A stretch of DNA of 64,000 nucleotides from Bacillus subtilis (GCA_021733665.1 JAHREI010000002.1:496001-560000); one strand, 5' to 3'. Positions 43,863 to 52,591 are shown, counted from the first letter of the stretch. The notes: a model not told the origin generated them from the sequence alone. Numbers and translations: made by a program.

Positions 43863-43952
43863 TGGCGGAGGGGGTGGGATTCGAACCCACGGTACGGTCT
43901 CCCGCACGCCGGTTTTCAAGACCGGTGCCTTAAACCACTCGGCCACCCCTCC
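43863..43952 (-). tRNA. tRNA-Ser (anticodon TGA), CCA encoded
   Basis: The minus strand starts GGAGGGGTGGCCGAGTGG. The anticodon loop is CTTGAAA (anticodon TGA), followed by a long variable arm (GCGTGCGGGAGACCGTACC), the T-arm GGGTTCGAATCCC and an acceptor ending CCCCTCC-G-CCA. It is 90 nt long and forms the right edge of the island. Confidence 0.95.
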
Positions 43953-44174
43953 TTGCAGGCAAATCAGCCCGAAGCGCACTATGATGGCGAATGAAGGCTA
44001 CATACATTCACTCCCTGCGTTTCGTCAATCACTTTGACGTAAATTATTGTGCTTGTTTGCAAATAATTGTTGAGAGCCCTCACCTTTCTGTACCATCATG
44101 CCATCTCAACCATGTTTTGAAGGTGCCCCCCTTTAATGATGTGCCCTGAACGGCACCAAAGTACAGGAACTCCT

Positions 44175-44633
44175 ATGAGCCTTGAATCCGTAAAAGCATT
44201 CTTCGCCGAGAAAGCCCCAGATGTGCAGGTTATTGAGCTGGAAACCAGTACTGCAACTGTTACCGAGGCTGCCAATGCTCATAATGTGGAGCCTGCACAA
44301 ATTGCGAAGACACTTTCTCTGAAACTCGGTCAGGATGTGATCCTGCTCGTTGCCCGTGGTGATGCACGTCTCGATAACCGTAAGTTCAAAGATCAGTTTC
44401 AGAACAAACCACGCATGCTGGATTTTGATTCTGTTTTGGAGGCAACCGGGCATCCTGTCGGTGGCGTCTGCCCGTTTGGTGTTGCTGATCATTTGAAAAT
44501 CTATTGCGATATTTCGCTGCAAGCCTTTGATGAAGTGCTACCTGCTGCTGGTGCCGTTAATAGTGCAGTGCGTATTAATCCGCATCGTTTGGCTGAACTG
44601 ACCAATGCAATCTGGGTTGATGTCTGCCAATAA
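44175..44633 (+). CDS. YbaK/ProX-type aminoacyl-tRNA deacylase
   Basis: Trans-editing enzyme family that clears mischarged tRNA-Pro or similar. The 152-residue protein has the YbaK fold with AQIAKTLSLKLGQDVILLVARGD (the conserved Lys in KTL), DARLDNRKFKDQF and the GHPVGGVCPFGV loop (G-x-P-G-G-x-x-P-F). AGGA lies 7 nt upstream of the ATG at 44175, so I reject the upstream in-frame ATG at 44136. Whether it is YbaK (Cys-tRNA-Pro), ProX or YeaK-like cannot be decided here. It precedes rirA by 235 bp, separated by a nested inverted repeat. Confidence 0.88.
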   Translation: MSLESVKAFFAEKAPDVQVIELETSTATVTEAANAHNVEPAQIAKTLSLKLGQDVILLVARGDARLDNRKFKDQFQNKPRMLDFDSVLEATGHPVGGVCPFGVADHLKIYCDISLQAFDEVLPAAGAVNSAVRINPHRLAELTNAIWVDVCQ

Positions 44634-44656
44634 GGCACTGATTAGTTTTGATTTTA

Positions 44657-44727
44657 TTATCGGAGGAGAACAGTCAGGATGATTACCTTTATCCTGACAT
44701 GGTAGATTTTTAGTCCTCCCTCGATAA
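44657..44727 (+). ncRNA. Nested inverted repeat, possible structured RNA
   Basis: The outer stem TTATCG/CGATAA continues into GAGGA/TCCTC after a small bulge and encloses a second stem GTCAGGAT/ATCCTGAC (44673-44698). It begins 24 nt after the deacylase stop. It could be that gene's terminator, but the branched form over 70 nt is more elaborate than a simple terminator. Confidence 0.35.
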
Positions 44728-44799
44728 AGGGGCTGTGCAAAATCACTAAAACATGATTAATTTTAGTAACTTTTATTGCAAATCAGGACTTCATATTTA

Positions 44800-44816
44800 T
44801 TCAGAATAGTTCTAAA
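44800..44816 (+). promoter_or_regulatory. Irr-type (ICE) box upstream of rirA
   Basis: TTCAGAATAGTTCTAAA matches TTTAGAA-N3-TTCTAAA at 13 of 14 arm positions. It lies 52 bp before the rirA start. Irr of rhizobia and Brucella binds such sites under low iron, and Irr control of rirA is known in Agrobacterium. Confidence 0.75.
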
Positions 44817-44868
44817 CTGAACTCATGTTTTTAGCAGTGCTTCGTCACACTGCGGGAAAGGACCTGAA

Positions 44869-45333
44869 ATGCGTCTTACCAGACAGACCAATTATGCTAT
44901 TCGGATGCTGATGTATTGTGCAGCAAATGAAGGTAATCTCAGCCGTATTGCTGAAATCGCCAAGGCTTATACGGTCTCAGAATTGTTTTTGTTCAAAATT
45001 CTGCAGCCGCTTGTCGAAAATAACATTGTGACCACCGTGCGCGGGCGTAATGGCGGCGTAAAGCTTGCCCGTCCTGCTGCGGAAATCTCACTGTTTGACG
45101 TTGTACGCGTCACAGAAGATAATTTTGCAATGGCAGAATGCTTCGACAGTGACAGCGAATGCCCGCTGATCGACAGCTGCGCATTGAATTCCGCACTGCG
45201 TGAAGCGCTCAATGCTTTCTTCGCCGTGCTTGGAAAATACAGCATTCAGGATCTGATTGATGCACGTCCGAATGTGCGTATGCTGCTCGGTATTGACGAG
45301 CTGGCGCCTCGCGCTGTTGCAGCCGCTCATTAA
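44869..45333 (+). CDS. rirA: Rhizobial iron regulator RirA (Rrf2 family)
   Basis: Global iron-sufficiency repressor of rhizobia and Brucella relatives, carrying an Fe-S cluster. The 154-residue protein has the Rrf2 winged HTH at the N-terminus (MRLTRQTNYAIRMLMYCAAN, then AYTVSELFLFKILQPLVEN and VRGRNGGVKLA). The three cluster Cys are at about 91, 98 and 104 (AECFDSDSECPLIDSC). AAAGGA is 6 nt before the ATG. Its location next to heme uptake genes and an Irr-type box fits its known role. A strong bidirectional terminator separates it from the convergent hmuV. Confidence 0.95.
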   Translation: MRLTRQTNYAIRMLMYCAANEGNLSRIAEIAKAYTVSELFLFKILQPLVENNIVTTVRGRNGGVKLARPAAEISLFDVVRVTEDNFAMAECFDSDSECPLIDSCALNSALREALNAFFAVLGKYSIQDLIDARPNVRMLLGIDELAPRAVAAAH

Positions 45334-45349
45334 TCCCAACTTTCTATTG

Positions 45350-45385
45350 AAAAAAGCCCTGAAACATCTGTTTCAGGGCTTTTTT
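45350..45385. terminator. Bidirectional terminator between rirA and hmuV
   Basis: AAAAAGCCCTGAAAC pairs with GTTTCAGGGCTTTTT around ATCT, a 15-bp stem with A and T runs, so it can stop transcription in both directions. Confidence 0.93.
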
Positions 45386-45394
45386 CATTTCCGC

Positions 45395-46183
45395 TCAAAA
45401 AACTGAATGCGGCAAGATAAACGGTTGTCCTGCCGATGGTGCCACACCAACCTGTAGCGGACATTCATAAACCCGCAGCAGACGCTCATTTGTAAAAGTC
45501 TCTGTGATTGTGCCGCTGGCATCAATGCCGCCATTATGCACCATAACAACATGATCCGCATAAAGCGCTGTCAGGTTGAGATCGTGCAGGATGGTGATGA
45601 CACCGCCGCCTTTTGCAGCAAAATTACGTGCAATATCCATAACGATAATCTGATGACGGATATCCAGACTGGAAACCGGTTCATCCAGCAGCAGATAGCG
45701 CGGCTTGTCATCCAGCACCGGCTTCCAGACCTGACAGAGCACGCGGGCTAATTGCGCACGCTGTTGCTCACCGCCTGAAAGCTCCTGATAATATCGGCCA
45801 CCGAAGCCACTGAGATCCACCAGTTCAAGCGCCTGATCCGGCAAATGCTTTTCCTGCTCTGGTGTTAAACCGGAGCGACCACCGGTCAGGCCGAGATTAA
45901 CGATCTCACGCACAGTAAACGGAAAAGACAGCGCACTGGCTTGCGGCAAGACAGCTCTGCGTTCGGCCATTTGCCAAGGCTTATAACTTTCAAAAGCAGC
46001 ACCATCGAGCAGTGCCTGCCCTGTATAAGGCAGATCACCGGAGAGCGCGCGGATCAGCGTGGTTTTACCGGAGCCGTTCGGTCCGACAATCGCAGTCACC
46101 TCACCCGGTTTGGCGCAGATATTGACATTTTGCAGAATGGTTTTGCCGCTAAGCTGAACGGCCAGATTTTTTGTTTCAATCAT
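45395..46183 (-). CDS. hmuV: Heme ABC transporter ATP-binding protein HmuV
   Basis: Cytoplasmic ATPase powering heme import through HmuU. The 262-residue protein has Walker A GPNGSGKTTLIRAL, the signature LSGGEQQRAQLARVL, Walker B YLLLDEPVSSLD and the switch His in TILHDLNLTALY. The PQASALSFPFTVREIVNLG segment is typical of HmuV. Only 2 bp separate it from the hmuU stop, so it is the last gene of the hmuS-T-U-V run. The operon is likely under RirA and Irr control through the shared upstream region. Confidence 0.95.
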   Translation of the reverse strand: MIETKNLAVQLSGKTILQNVNICAKPGEVTAIVGPNGSGKTTLIRALSGDLPYTGQALLDGAAFESYKPWQMAERRAVLPQASALSFPFTVREIVNLGLTGGRSGLTPEQEKHLPDQALELVDLSGFGGRYYQELSGGEQQRAQLARVLCQVWKPVLDDKPRYLLLDEPVSSLDIRHQIIVMDIARNFAAKGGGVITILHDLNLTALYADHVVMVHNGGIDASGTITETFTNERLLRVYECPLQVGVAPSAGQPFILPHSVF

Positions 46184-46185
46184 AA

Positions 46186-47343
46186 TTATAAATCCAGCAA
46201 GCCACGGCGGCGCAGCAAAATCCAGAGGAAGAACGGCGCGCCGACAAATGCGGTGACAATACCGATCGGAATTTCTGCCGGTGCAACCACAGTACGGCTT
46301 ACAGCATCAGCCAGCAGCAACATACTGGCCCCCAACAGTGCTGAGGCAGGCAAGAGATAACGATGATCAGGACCGATAGACAGACGCAGCAGATGCGGCA
46401 CGACAATCCCGACAAAACCAATGCCACCGCTGACAGCGACTGATGCGCCGGTTGCTGCAGCAACAAGCACGATCGCTGTATTCTTAATCCGCTGAATAGG
46501 CAGACCAAGGTGATTGGCTGTCGCCTCGCCCAATGCCAGCGCATTAAGGCCGCGCGCCAGAAATGGTGCAGCAACCAATGTCAGAGCAATGATAGGACCG
46601 GCTGTCAAAATTTTGATCCATGTCGCACCAGCCAGTGAGCCCATGCCCCAGAAGGTCAGATCGCGCAATTGGCGGTCATCGGCAATATAAACCAACACAC
46701 CGCTGAATGCACCGGACATCGCCCCGAGTGCGATACCTGCCAAAAGCATTGTCGCAATTGATGTGCGGCCTCTGCGCGTTGCAACACGATAGAGGATAAG
46801 CGTAGTGGCAAGACCTCCGAAAAATGCAGCCAGCGGCAGTGTATACATGCCCAGAACACTGAGTACCGGCGCAAGAAAGGTTCCACCCAAAACAATTATC
46901 GTAATCGCGCCAAGGCTCGCACCGGATGAAACACCAACCAGCCCCGGATCAGCAAGCGGATTACGAAACAATCCCTGCATAACCGCACCGGACACGGCCA
47001 GAGAGGCGCCGATCAGGATACCCAATACAATACGTGGCAGGCGAATGTCGAAGATAATGATGTGATCGCGTTGTGCAGCAATGTCATTCGGATCGACCTG
47101 AGAAGAAAACAGCGATTTCAGTACCGACCAGCTCGATGCCTGTGAAGCCCCCGCTGTCAGACTGAACAGCGCAACAACCACAAGCAATACAGCCAGCATG
47201 GCAATCAGAAATCGGGCCTGTCGTGAACGGTCGCCTTGCAGAACGGTTGAGCCGTTTTTGCTGTCATTTACAGCAAGCATCTCTGTTGATCCGTTGCGTT
47301 TAGCAAAGTGAGATGCAGGCATATCGCCAACAGTATCAGTCAA
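46186..47343 (-). CDS. hmuU: Heme ABC transporter permease HmuU
   Basis: FecCD-family inner-membrane permease that forms the heme channel. It spans about 335 residues of membrane domain after a charged N-terminal extension; hydrophobic segments begin at FLIAMLAVLLVVVALFSLTAG. Family motifs include RLPRIVLGILIGASLAVSGAVMQGLFRNPLADPGL, abbreviated here as RLPR...GxxLA..G..QG..RNPLA.P, and the late GGIGFVGIVVPHLLRLSIG. The open frame starts at a TTG (47343) with GGAAAG upstream; ATG codons at 47322 and later are alternatives. It lies between hmuT (120-bp gap) and hmuV. Confidence 0.93.
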   Translation of the reverse strand: MTDTVGDMPASHFAKRNGSTEMLAVNDSKNGSTVLQGDRSRQARFLIAMLAVLLVVVALFSLTAGASQASSWSVLKSLFSSQVDPNDIAAQRDHIIIFDIRLPRIVLGILIGASLAVSGAVMQGLFRNPLADPGLVGVSSGASLGAITIIVLGGTFLAPVLSVLGMYTLPLAAFFGGLATTLILYRVATRRGRTSIATMLLAGIALGAMSGAFSGVLVYIADDRQLRDLTFWGMGSLAGATWIKILTAGPIIALTLVAAPFLARGLNALALGEATANHLGLPIQRIKNTAIVLVAAATGASVAVSGGIGFVGIVVPHLLRLSIGPDHRYLLPASALLGASMLLLADAVSRTVVAPAEIPIGIVTAFVGAPFFLWILLRRRGLLDL

Positions 47344-47463
47344 TGTATTTGCTTTCCGTAGCGCGCCGTCACGCCTTGCATTTTCTTGCCAAGCGCAACT
47401 TCAATATTCAAAAAGAAGCCACCGGAACATGCCGCTCCGATGACATATCAGCGATATACAGAT

Positions 47464-48408
47464 TTACTGACCTGCTTTACCGTAGAGGCTCTCGGAGAGT
47501 TCACGAGCAGCCTCAGCCGAACGTGGCCCAAAGCCTAGCAGGTAAAGACCATCCATCGTTACAATTGATTTATTGCGGCCTGCCGGTGTGGCTGCCAAAG
47601 CCGGATTACTCAATAGCTCTGAATGATCATCCATTGCTTTATCAACGCCGGTGCTCATCAGCAGGATCAGATCCGGAGCAGCTTTATCCAGCGCTTCATC
47701 GGTAAGTTGTTTATAGCCCTGAAACTCGCCGATTGCATTCACGCCACCGGCCATTTTAATCATGCCATCAGCTGCGGTTCCCTGTCCCGAAGCCATGATG
47801 CGTCCACCCTGACGCGAGAGAATAAACAGAACCCGCTTTTTCTCTTTAATTGTGCTCGTCGTGGCTTCAACAGCCTTCAGATCAGCTTCAACCTTAGCAG
47901 CCAGCGCAGTAGCTTTTTCCTGCTGCCCAAGTGCTTCGCCAACAGTTTTAATCTTATCCGTGATGCCTTGCGCTGTGAAAACTTCCGGTACAACGATCAT
48001 CGGAACGGAAGCACGTTTCAGCACATCCATTGTCTCAACCGGCCCGCTGCCTTCAATAACCAGCATTGCCGTTGGTGCAACAGACAATACACCTTCTGCT
48101 GAAAGCTGGCGCATATAGCCAATATCAGGGAGTTTTTTGACAGATTCCGGATAAGTACTGGTGCGGTCACGGGCGATCAGCTTGCTGTCTTCACCCAAAG
48201 CATGAACGATTTCGGTTACTGCGCCGCCAACAGAAACCAGACGCGAGCTGTCTTTGAATGTTTTAAGTTCTTCTGCCTGTGCTACCGCAACAATACCGGA
48301 TACCGGAGCAAGACTTGCTGTTGCCGCCAACAGACCGCCTGCGAAAGCAGCTGCCAGACGATATGATTTAATACGTGATGAAAGATGGTTGCTACGAGCA
48401 ATAAACAT
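47464..48408 (-). CDS. hmuT: Periplasmic heme-binding protein HmuT
   Basis: Cluster-A-type periplasmic binding protein delivering heme to HmuUV. The 314-residue product has a signal peptide (YRLAAAFAGGLLAATASLAPVSG, cut near AVAQA), then SRLVSVGGAVTEIVHALGED, the DRTSTYPESVKKLPDIGYMR heme-contact loop (with Tyr) typical of HmuT/ShuT, and SEGVLSVAPTAMLVIEGSGP-type repeats. It follows hmuS by about 166 bp, with a hairpin between. No strong ribosome binding site stands out. Function is clear from the neighbours. Confidence 0.93.
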   Translation of the reverse strand: MFIARSNHLSSRIKSYRLAAAFAGGLLAATASLAPVSGIVAVAQAEELKTFKDSSRLVSVGGAVTEIVHALGEDSKLIARDRTSTYPESVKKLPDIGYMRQLSAEGVLSVAPTAMLVIEGSGPVETMDVLKRASVPMIVVPEVFTAQGITDKIKTVGEALGQQEKATALAAKVEADLKAVEATTSTIKEKKRVLFILSRQGGRIMASGQGTAADGMIKMAGGVNAIGEFQGYKQLTDEALDKAAPDLILLMSTGVDKAMDDHSELLSNPALAATPAGRNKSIVTMDGLYLLGFGPRSAEAARELSESLYGKAGQ

Positions 48409-48532
48409 TCAAATAATCCGAGGCTGTTTCAGCCATCGAAAACCACAGATGACCGTCATTCATGAATTCAATGCCGTCTCAGTCGCAAAGCATTTTATTT
48501 TACGACCAGATAAACCGGCGTTTTAAAAGGCA

Positions 48533-48560
48533 ATGCAGAGCGGCCAAAACCGCTCTGCAT
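48533..48560 (-). terminator. Hairpin between hmuS and hmuT
   Basis: ATGCAGAGCGG pairs perfectly with CCGCTCTGCAT around 6 nt, 14 bp past the hmuS stop. The following CCTTTT is a weak T run, so it may attenuate the operon rather than end it, giving more hmuS than transporter mRNA. Confidence 0.6.
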
Positions 48561-48574
48561 CATAATCAAACTAT

Positions 48575-49633
48575 TCAGGCAGCAGCCGAACGTGTCAGAC
48601 GCGGCAGTGCTTCAACCAGTTCACGCCAATCCGTGCGCTCTGCTTCACCTTCATGACGCTCACCAAAGAACTGAGCGATCATTTCGCCCTGTGCATCGTA
48701 AGCTTCCAGCGACGTTACATGACCGTCTTTGGTTGGCTTGCGAACAGCCCAAACACTGTGAATGTGATCGGTACGCAGGTGCATATGGAAAGTCGGATCC
48801 ATCACGTTGAGCCAAGGGCCCATCATCTTGATCTCTTTAACCGGACCGGTATGAATCTGAATGCAGCCGTTGTTACCGACAAAAACCATGATCGGCTGAC
48901 CGGTTTCAGAAGCTGTATTCATCATGCTTTCAACAGTGCCGGCTTCCAGCTCCCATGCAAATTCTTCACCGGCGAGTTCTACGGCCTGTTTGCGGCTGAC
49001 TGCGAAATCACGCAGGAGCATAACAAACTGATGTACGTCAGTCAGATTTGTCCAGCGTTCGCGGAAACCGTCAACATCAACAGTCGCGATATCTGTTGGC
49101 TCAGTCTGTTTGGCAGGGCGTGTTTCAACAGTCTGGCTCTGCTCTTCTGAACGCAGCTGAGCAACAAGCGATTCATAGGCTGCCAGATCGGAATTATCGC
49201 GCAGATGGATTTTGTGAACAGCATCACCGGCGCGGTTAAAGAACTGCAGCGAGCGGCGGATATTGCCTTCACTGTCGGTCTTTTCTACTGCAAAGCCGTA
49301 AGCCCATGCTTTCGGAAAAATACGCAGGTCAATCTGTTTGCCGAGCACGATAGAAGCATGCGGGCCAACGGAAACCTTTTCATAAGGTCCGATTTTTTCA
49401 TGCACAACGCTCTCGTTGCGGGTCAGCGCCATTACTTCGCCGAGTGTTTCTGCGCCATTCAGAATGGCAGCAATATCTACATTCAGACGGATAGCTGTAG
49501 TACCGACATGCGCAGCAACATAATCAGCCTCAGTGATACCATTGGCCTGAGCAAAGTCCCGCTCACGCGATTTAGGGTTTTCACTACGCAGGCGAAGAAT
49601 GTCTTGCGGCGAAAGAGTGTGCGTTGCAGTCAT
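48575..49633 (-). CDS. hmuS: Hemin-degrading factor HmuS
   Basis: Cytosolic heme-binding and heme-degrading/transfer protein of the HemS/ChuX-like family. The 352-residue product shows the two-repeat layout: N-terminal ARDLR-like region (RSENPKSRERDFAQANGITE), VMALTRNESVVHEKIGPYEKV, then the repeat with IMVFVGNNGCIQIHTGPVKE, LNVMDPTFHMHLRTDHIHSV and WAVRKPTKDGHVTSLEAYD. The conserved heme-ligand His lies in HLRTDHI. It is the first gene of the minus-strand run, divergent from the heme receptor. Confidence 0.94.
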   Translation of the reverse strand: MTATHTLSPQDILRLRSENPKSRERDFAQANGITEADYVAAHVGTTAIRLNVDIAAILNGAETLGEVMALTRNESVVHEKIGPYEKVSVGPHASIVLGKQIDLRIFPKAWAYGFAVEKTDSEGNIRRSLQFFNRAGDAVHKIHLRDNSDLAAYESLVAQLRSEEQSQTVETRPAKQTEPTDIATVDVDGFRERWTNLTDVHQFVMLLRDFAVSRKQAVELAGEEFAWELEAGTVESMMNTASETGQPIMVFVGNNGCIQIHTGPVKEIKMMGPWLNVMDPTFHMHLRTDHIHSVWAVRKPTKDGHVTSLEAYDAQGEMIAQFFGERHEGEAERTDWRELVEALPRLTRSAAA

Positions 49634-49789
49634 TATTATATGCCTATACCGACCGCGCCTTTGGGTGCGATCTATTAAGTGCCATCATTAAACCTGACCA
49701 GCCCCCATGGCCGTCAAATCAATTTATCAGTGCCTTGCGGCGTTTGTTGCATCTCAGCAACCTTCCTGTTTATTTTCAGGAAGCTTTCT

Positions 49790-49804
49790 TGACACAAAAT
49801 ATCA
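49790..49804 (+). promoter_or_regulatory. RirA-type (IRO) box on the receptor promoter
   Basis: TGA-CACAAAATA-TCA fits the TGA-N9-TCA consensus of RirA sites. It overlaps the -35 candidate TTGACA (49789-49794), a position suited to repression of the heme receptor by iron. Confidence 0.7.
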
Positions 49805-49822
49805 TATTAATTATTGGAAGCA

Positions 49823-49870
49823 ATAGTGGACACACTCGGTCATATTAAAAAAATTGTGAGTGTCCATTAT
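49823..49870 (+). promoter_or_regulatory. Leader hairpin of the heme receptor mRNA
   Basis: ATAGTGGACA pairs with TGTCCATTAT (one G-U) across a 28-nt loop. A competing stem ACACTC/GAGTGT is possible, so the leader may switch between two forms. Confidence 0.4.
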
Positions 49871-50068
49871 GTTGTGTGGAAAAACAGATCCCATCTGATG
49901 ACCGCATCGACCGGAATTGAGCCAGCAGAAACCTGATCTGGAACGCGCATATCGGCATAGACATCGTGTTGATGATTGCTGCGTTCTATCGTCCGGAGAC
50001 ATGAGCGTGGTTTCAGAGTGCAAATTTTAATGCTTGCTTGCCCTGCGGCAACGATGCGGAGATGATAA

Positions 50069-52093
50069 ATGCAGCAGTCTTCTAATCTTTCAAGATTTCT
50101 TAAAATCGGCCTTGGCAGCACAGCAATCAGCCTCATTGTAATGGCCGGAGCAGCACAGGCTCAGCAAGCTAAACCGGCAACGGAAAATGCCGGCGAAGTG
50201 CAGCTCAATACAATTAATATTAAATCAGTCAATCCGCAGGAAATTACCTCGCGCCCTGCTCCGGTCAGCACCATTTCCAAAACGGAAATCAAACTGAACG
50301 GCCGCGAAAAGCTGGATACCGTTCTGCGCTCTACACCGGGTGTATTCACCTCGATCAATGGCTCAAATCCGGGTGTAGCCGTCAATATCCGTGGCTTTGA
50401 AGGTTCCGGCCGCGTTAATATGATGATTGACGGTGCGCCGCAGAACTTCCGCACCACCGCGCATGATGCACAGGGGTACAGCTATATCGACCCGAACCTG
50501 TTGTCATCAGTTGATATTACACGCGGTGCGATTACCACTGAAGGTGGCAGCGGTCTTGCCGGTAGCGTGAATTTCAAAACCCTTGGTGTTGATGACGTCA
50601 TCATGGACGGCAAGGACAAAGGCGTTCTCGGCCGTGTATCATGGGGCAGCAATGGCGTAGGTTTCTCCGAAATGCTCGCCGGTGCGGCACGCATCAATGA
50701 AATCGGTATCGTTGCAGCACTCAGCCGCCGCGATTCCAATGATTACAAAAACGGCGCTGGCGAGATCGTTGAAAAGACCGGTCAGGAACTGACATCAGGC
50801 CTGTTCAAAACTGAATTCGGCTTTGCCGAAGATCACAAACTGACACTTGGTGGTGTGATCTATAACAATAAATACGGCACATGGCAGCCAGGCTATTCCG
50901 GCGGCGCTACTGTCTATGATTTGTTCATGCAGAATCGCACCTTTACCGCGAATTATAAATACAACCCGACAGAGAATGATCTGGTTGACCTCGCTGTTAA
51001 TACCTATTTCAACAGCACTAAACTCAGCTATGTTGGCGGCAACAGCCCTAAGCTGCCAAGCCTTGGCCGTGAAATTAAAACAGAATCCGTTGGTCTCAGT
51101 GTCTCCAATACGTCGCGCTTTACAGTCAACGACCTGTTTATCGACTGGAAATACGGCGCTGAATATAATCATGATAATACAGGCGGTGTGAATGTCGGCG
51201 TTAACCCGATTGATTCAACATCTGACCGCAGCGCTGTCTTCACCGAAGTTGAGTGGGCATATGATAAGCTGCAGGTGCTGACCGGCCTGCGTTATGATTA
51301 TTACAACCTCGAAAATGATGCCGACAATGTCAAAAACAGTGACGGCCGTCTCAATCCGAAAGTCACTGTTGCTTATAATGTAACTGACTGGCTTCAGCCT
51401 TATGTTACCTACGCTCATTCCATGCGCGCACCTACCCTGCAGGAAACACTGCTCGGCGGTATCGCTCATGCCGGTGGCGGACGTATGAAAGGCAATCCGA
51501 ATCTCGTACCTGAAAAGCAGCGTGGCTGGGAATTCGGTCTGAATGTTGCACAGGACGGCATTCTCAATACGGAAGACAAACTCCGCATTAAAGCGAACTA
51601 CTTCACCATGCGCGTTGAGGACTACATTACTGCGGCTTTCACCCAGAACCAGTTCGTCAATGTGGAAGGCACATCTGAAGTCCGTGGTTTTGAGCTAGAA
51701 GCGCGTTATGATGCAGGCTTCGCCTATGGCGGCATCGGCTACACACACAGCAAGTCAGACCTACCGGCACAGCAGGCCGGTCTCGGTTCCGGTCAGTATC
51801 TGCCGGAAGATATCGTCTCGCTGTCAGCAGGGGCACGCTTTCTGGATCGCAAACTCGAAACCGGCATCCTCTACCAGCATGTCTCATCAGGTCAGGGTGT
51901 AGATTATGCAGGAACATACAAATCCCCGTCATATGATCTCGTCGACATTTTCGCGACCTATAAATTCAACGAAAATGTTGATCTGTCCTTCAAAGTGACC
52001 AACCTGTTCGACGAGAAATATACACCTGCCCTCAGCACTTATGGCTCTGGTCAGGGACGCACATTCGTTGTCGCAACACAATTCCAGTTCTAA
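50069..52093 (+). CDS. bhuA: TonB-dependent heme receptor (BhuA/HmuR type)
   Basis: Outer-membrane heme receptor, 674 aa. The signal peptide is GLGSTAISLIVMAGAAQAQQ. The plug domain runs from about residue 55 (KLDTVLRSTPGVFTSINGSN, VNIRGFEGSGRVNMMIDG). The barrel has the heme-receptor boxes MRAPTLQETLL (FRAP-like) and GNPNLVPEK (NPNL), with a His between them (GGIAHAGGGRM). It ends with the expected C-terminal Phe (VVATQFQF). GGAG lies 7 nt before the ATG. Partner genes hmuSTUV are divergent; a strong terminator follows. The symbol bhuA is used by analogy to Brucella; hmuR would be equivalent. Confidence 0.94.
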   Translation: MQQSSNLSRFLKIGLGSTAISLIVMAGAAQAQQAKPATENAGEVQLNTINIKSVNPQEITSRPAPVSTISKTEIKLNGREKLDTVLRSTPGVFTSINGSNPGVAVNIRGFEGSGRVNMMIDGAPQNFRTTAHDAQGYSYIDPNLLSSVDITRGAITTEGGSGLAGSVNFKTLGVDDVIMDGKDKGVLGRVSWGSNGVGFSEMLAGAARINEIGIVAALSRRDSNDYKNGAGEIVEKTGQELTSGLFKTEFGFAEDHKLTLGGVIYNNKYGTWQPGYSGGATVYDLFMQNRTFTANYKYNPTENDLVDLAVNTYFNSTKLSYVGGNSPKLPSLGREIKTESVGLSVSNTSRFTVNDLFIDWKYGAEYNHDNTGGVNVGVNPIDSTSDRSAVFTEVEWAYDKLQVLTGLRYDYYNLENDADNVKNSDGRLNPKVTVAYNVTDWLQPYVTYAHSMRAPTLQETLLGGIAHAGGGRMKGNPNLVPEKQRGWEFGLNVAQDGILNTEDKLRIKANYFTMRVEDYITAAFTQNQFVNVEGTSEVRGFELEARYDAGFAYGGIGYTHSKSDLPAQQAGLGSGQYLPEDIVSLSAGARFLDRKLETGILYQHVSSGQGVDYAGTYKSPSYDLVDIFATYKFNENVDLSFKVTNLFDEKYTPALSTYGSGQGRTFVVATQFQF

Positions 52094-52117
52094 ACTTATA
52101 TAATCTCAAGAATCCGG

Positions 52118-52147
52118 CAGCGCGTCTTACAAGACGCGCTGTTGTTT
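52118..52147 (+). terminator. Terminator of the heme receptor gene
   Basis: CAGCGCGTCTT pairs with AAGACGCGCTG, followed by TTGTTTTAT. It lies 25 bp past the receptor stop. Confidence 0.88.
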
Positions 52148-52282
52148 TATAAAAACCTGTTGAAATCGCCTCACAGATCGATATGCGTCAACACGCCGCA
52201 CAGGTACTATTTTACCATTTTTATTGCTTTTTGTGCTGCCGTCCCGATGAATAGCTCAATTAATATGGATATTTAACTCAAG

Positions 52283-52299
52283 TTTAAAATCATTCTAAA
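52283..52299 (+). promoter_or_regulatory. Irr-type (ICE) box 1 upstream of bfd-bfr
   Basis: TTTAAAATCATTCTAAA matches the TTTAGAA-N3-TTCTAAA arms at 13 of 14 positions. Irr represses iron storage genes under low iron in relatives, which fits its place before bfd-bfr. Confidence 0.75.
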
Positions 52300-52308
52300 T
52301 AGTTGATT

Positions 52309-52325
52309 TTTAGAACTGTTTTAAT
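52309..52325 (+). promoter_or_regulatory. Irr-type (ICE) box 2 upstream of bfd-bfr
   Basis: TTTAGAACTGTTTTAAT matches the same dyad at 12 of 14 arm positions. Its centre is 26 bp from the first box, suggesting cooperative binding on one face or nearly so. Confidence 0.55.
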
Positions 52326-52426
52326 CTGCGATGTTTGACAATTTTCCGAGCATGAAGCATTAGAAAATCAATCAGTTACAGTGCAACTTTAAATGTTTGG
52401 CCTTGACCCATCCATTTGGAGGAATA

Positions 52427-52591
52427 ATGAATCAGTATAATTTTTCCATTGCATCCCAGAATGCGATTAAAACAGGCGATTTAGCAGAAAATCACAATAT
52501 GATTTTCACTTCCATCGCATCTAATTCAAATAAATTTATCGTAAATTGCGGCATTTTAGCCATTTCAACTATGCATGGTGCAGCATGTTAG
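52427..52591 (+). CDS. Putative 54-aa leader ORF upstream of bfd
   Basis: The ATG at 52427 is preceded by GGAGG with good spacing, the best ribosome binding site in the region. It opens 54 codons (MNQYNFSIASQNAIKTGDLA at the start, STMHGAAC at the end), and its stop TAG overlaps the bfd start (ATGTTAG). bfd itself has no clear site, so bfd translation probably depends on ribosomes ending here. The peptide is not recognised. It may be only a coupling leader. Confidence 0.5.
   Translation: MNQYNFSIASQNAIKTGDLAENHNMIFTSIASNSNKFIVNCGILAISTMHGAAC

Larger units (their letters stand above)
49634..50068. other. Divergent promoter region hmuS / heme receptor
   Basis: 435-bp control region. It contains a RirA-type box on the receptor side, a leader hairpin (49823-49870) and a possible 36-codon leader ORF (GTG 49826 to TGA 49936) with GGAAG 5 nt upstream. 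The receptor leader is over 200 nt. No other gene is visible. Confidence 0.55.
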
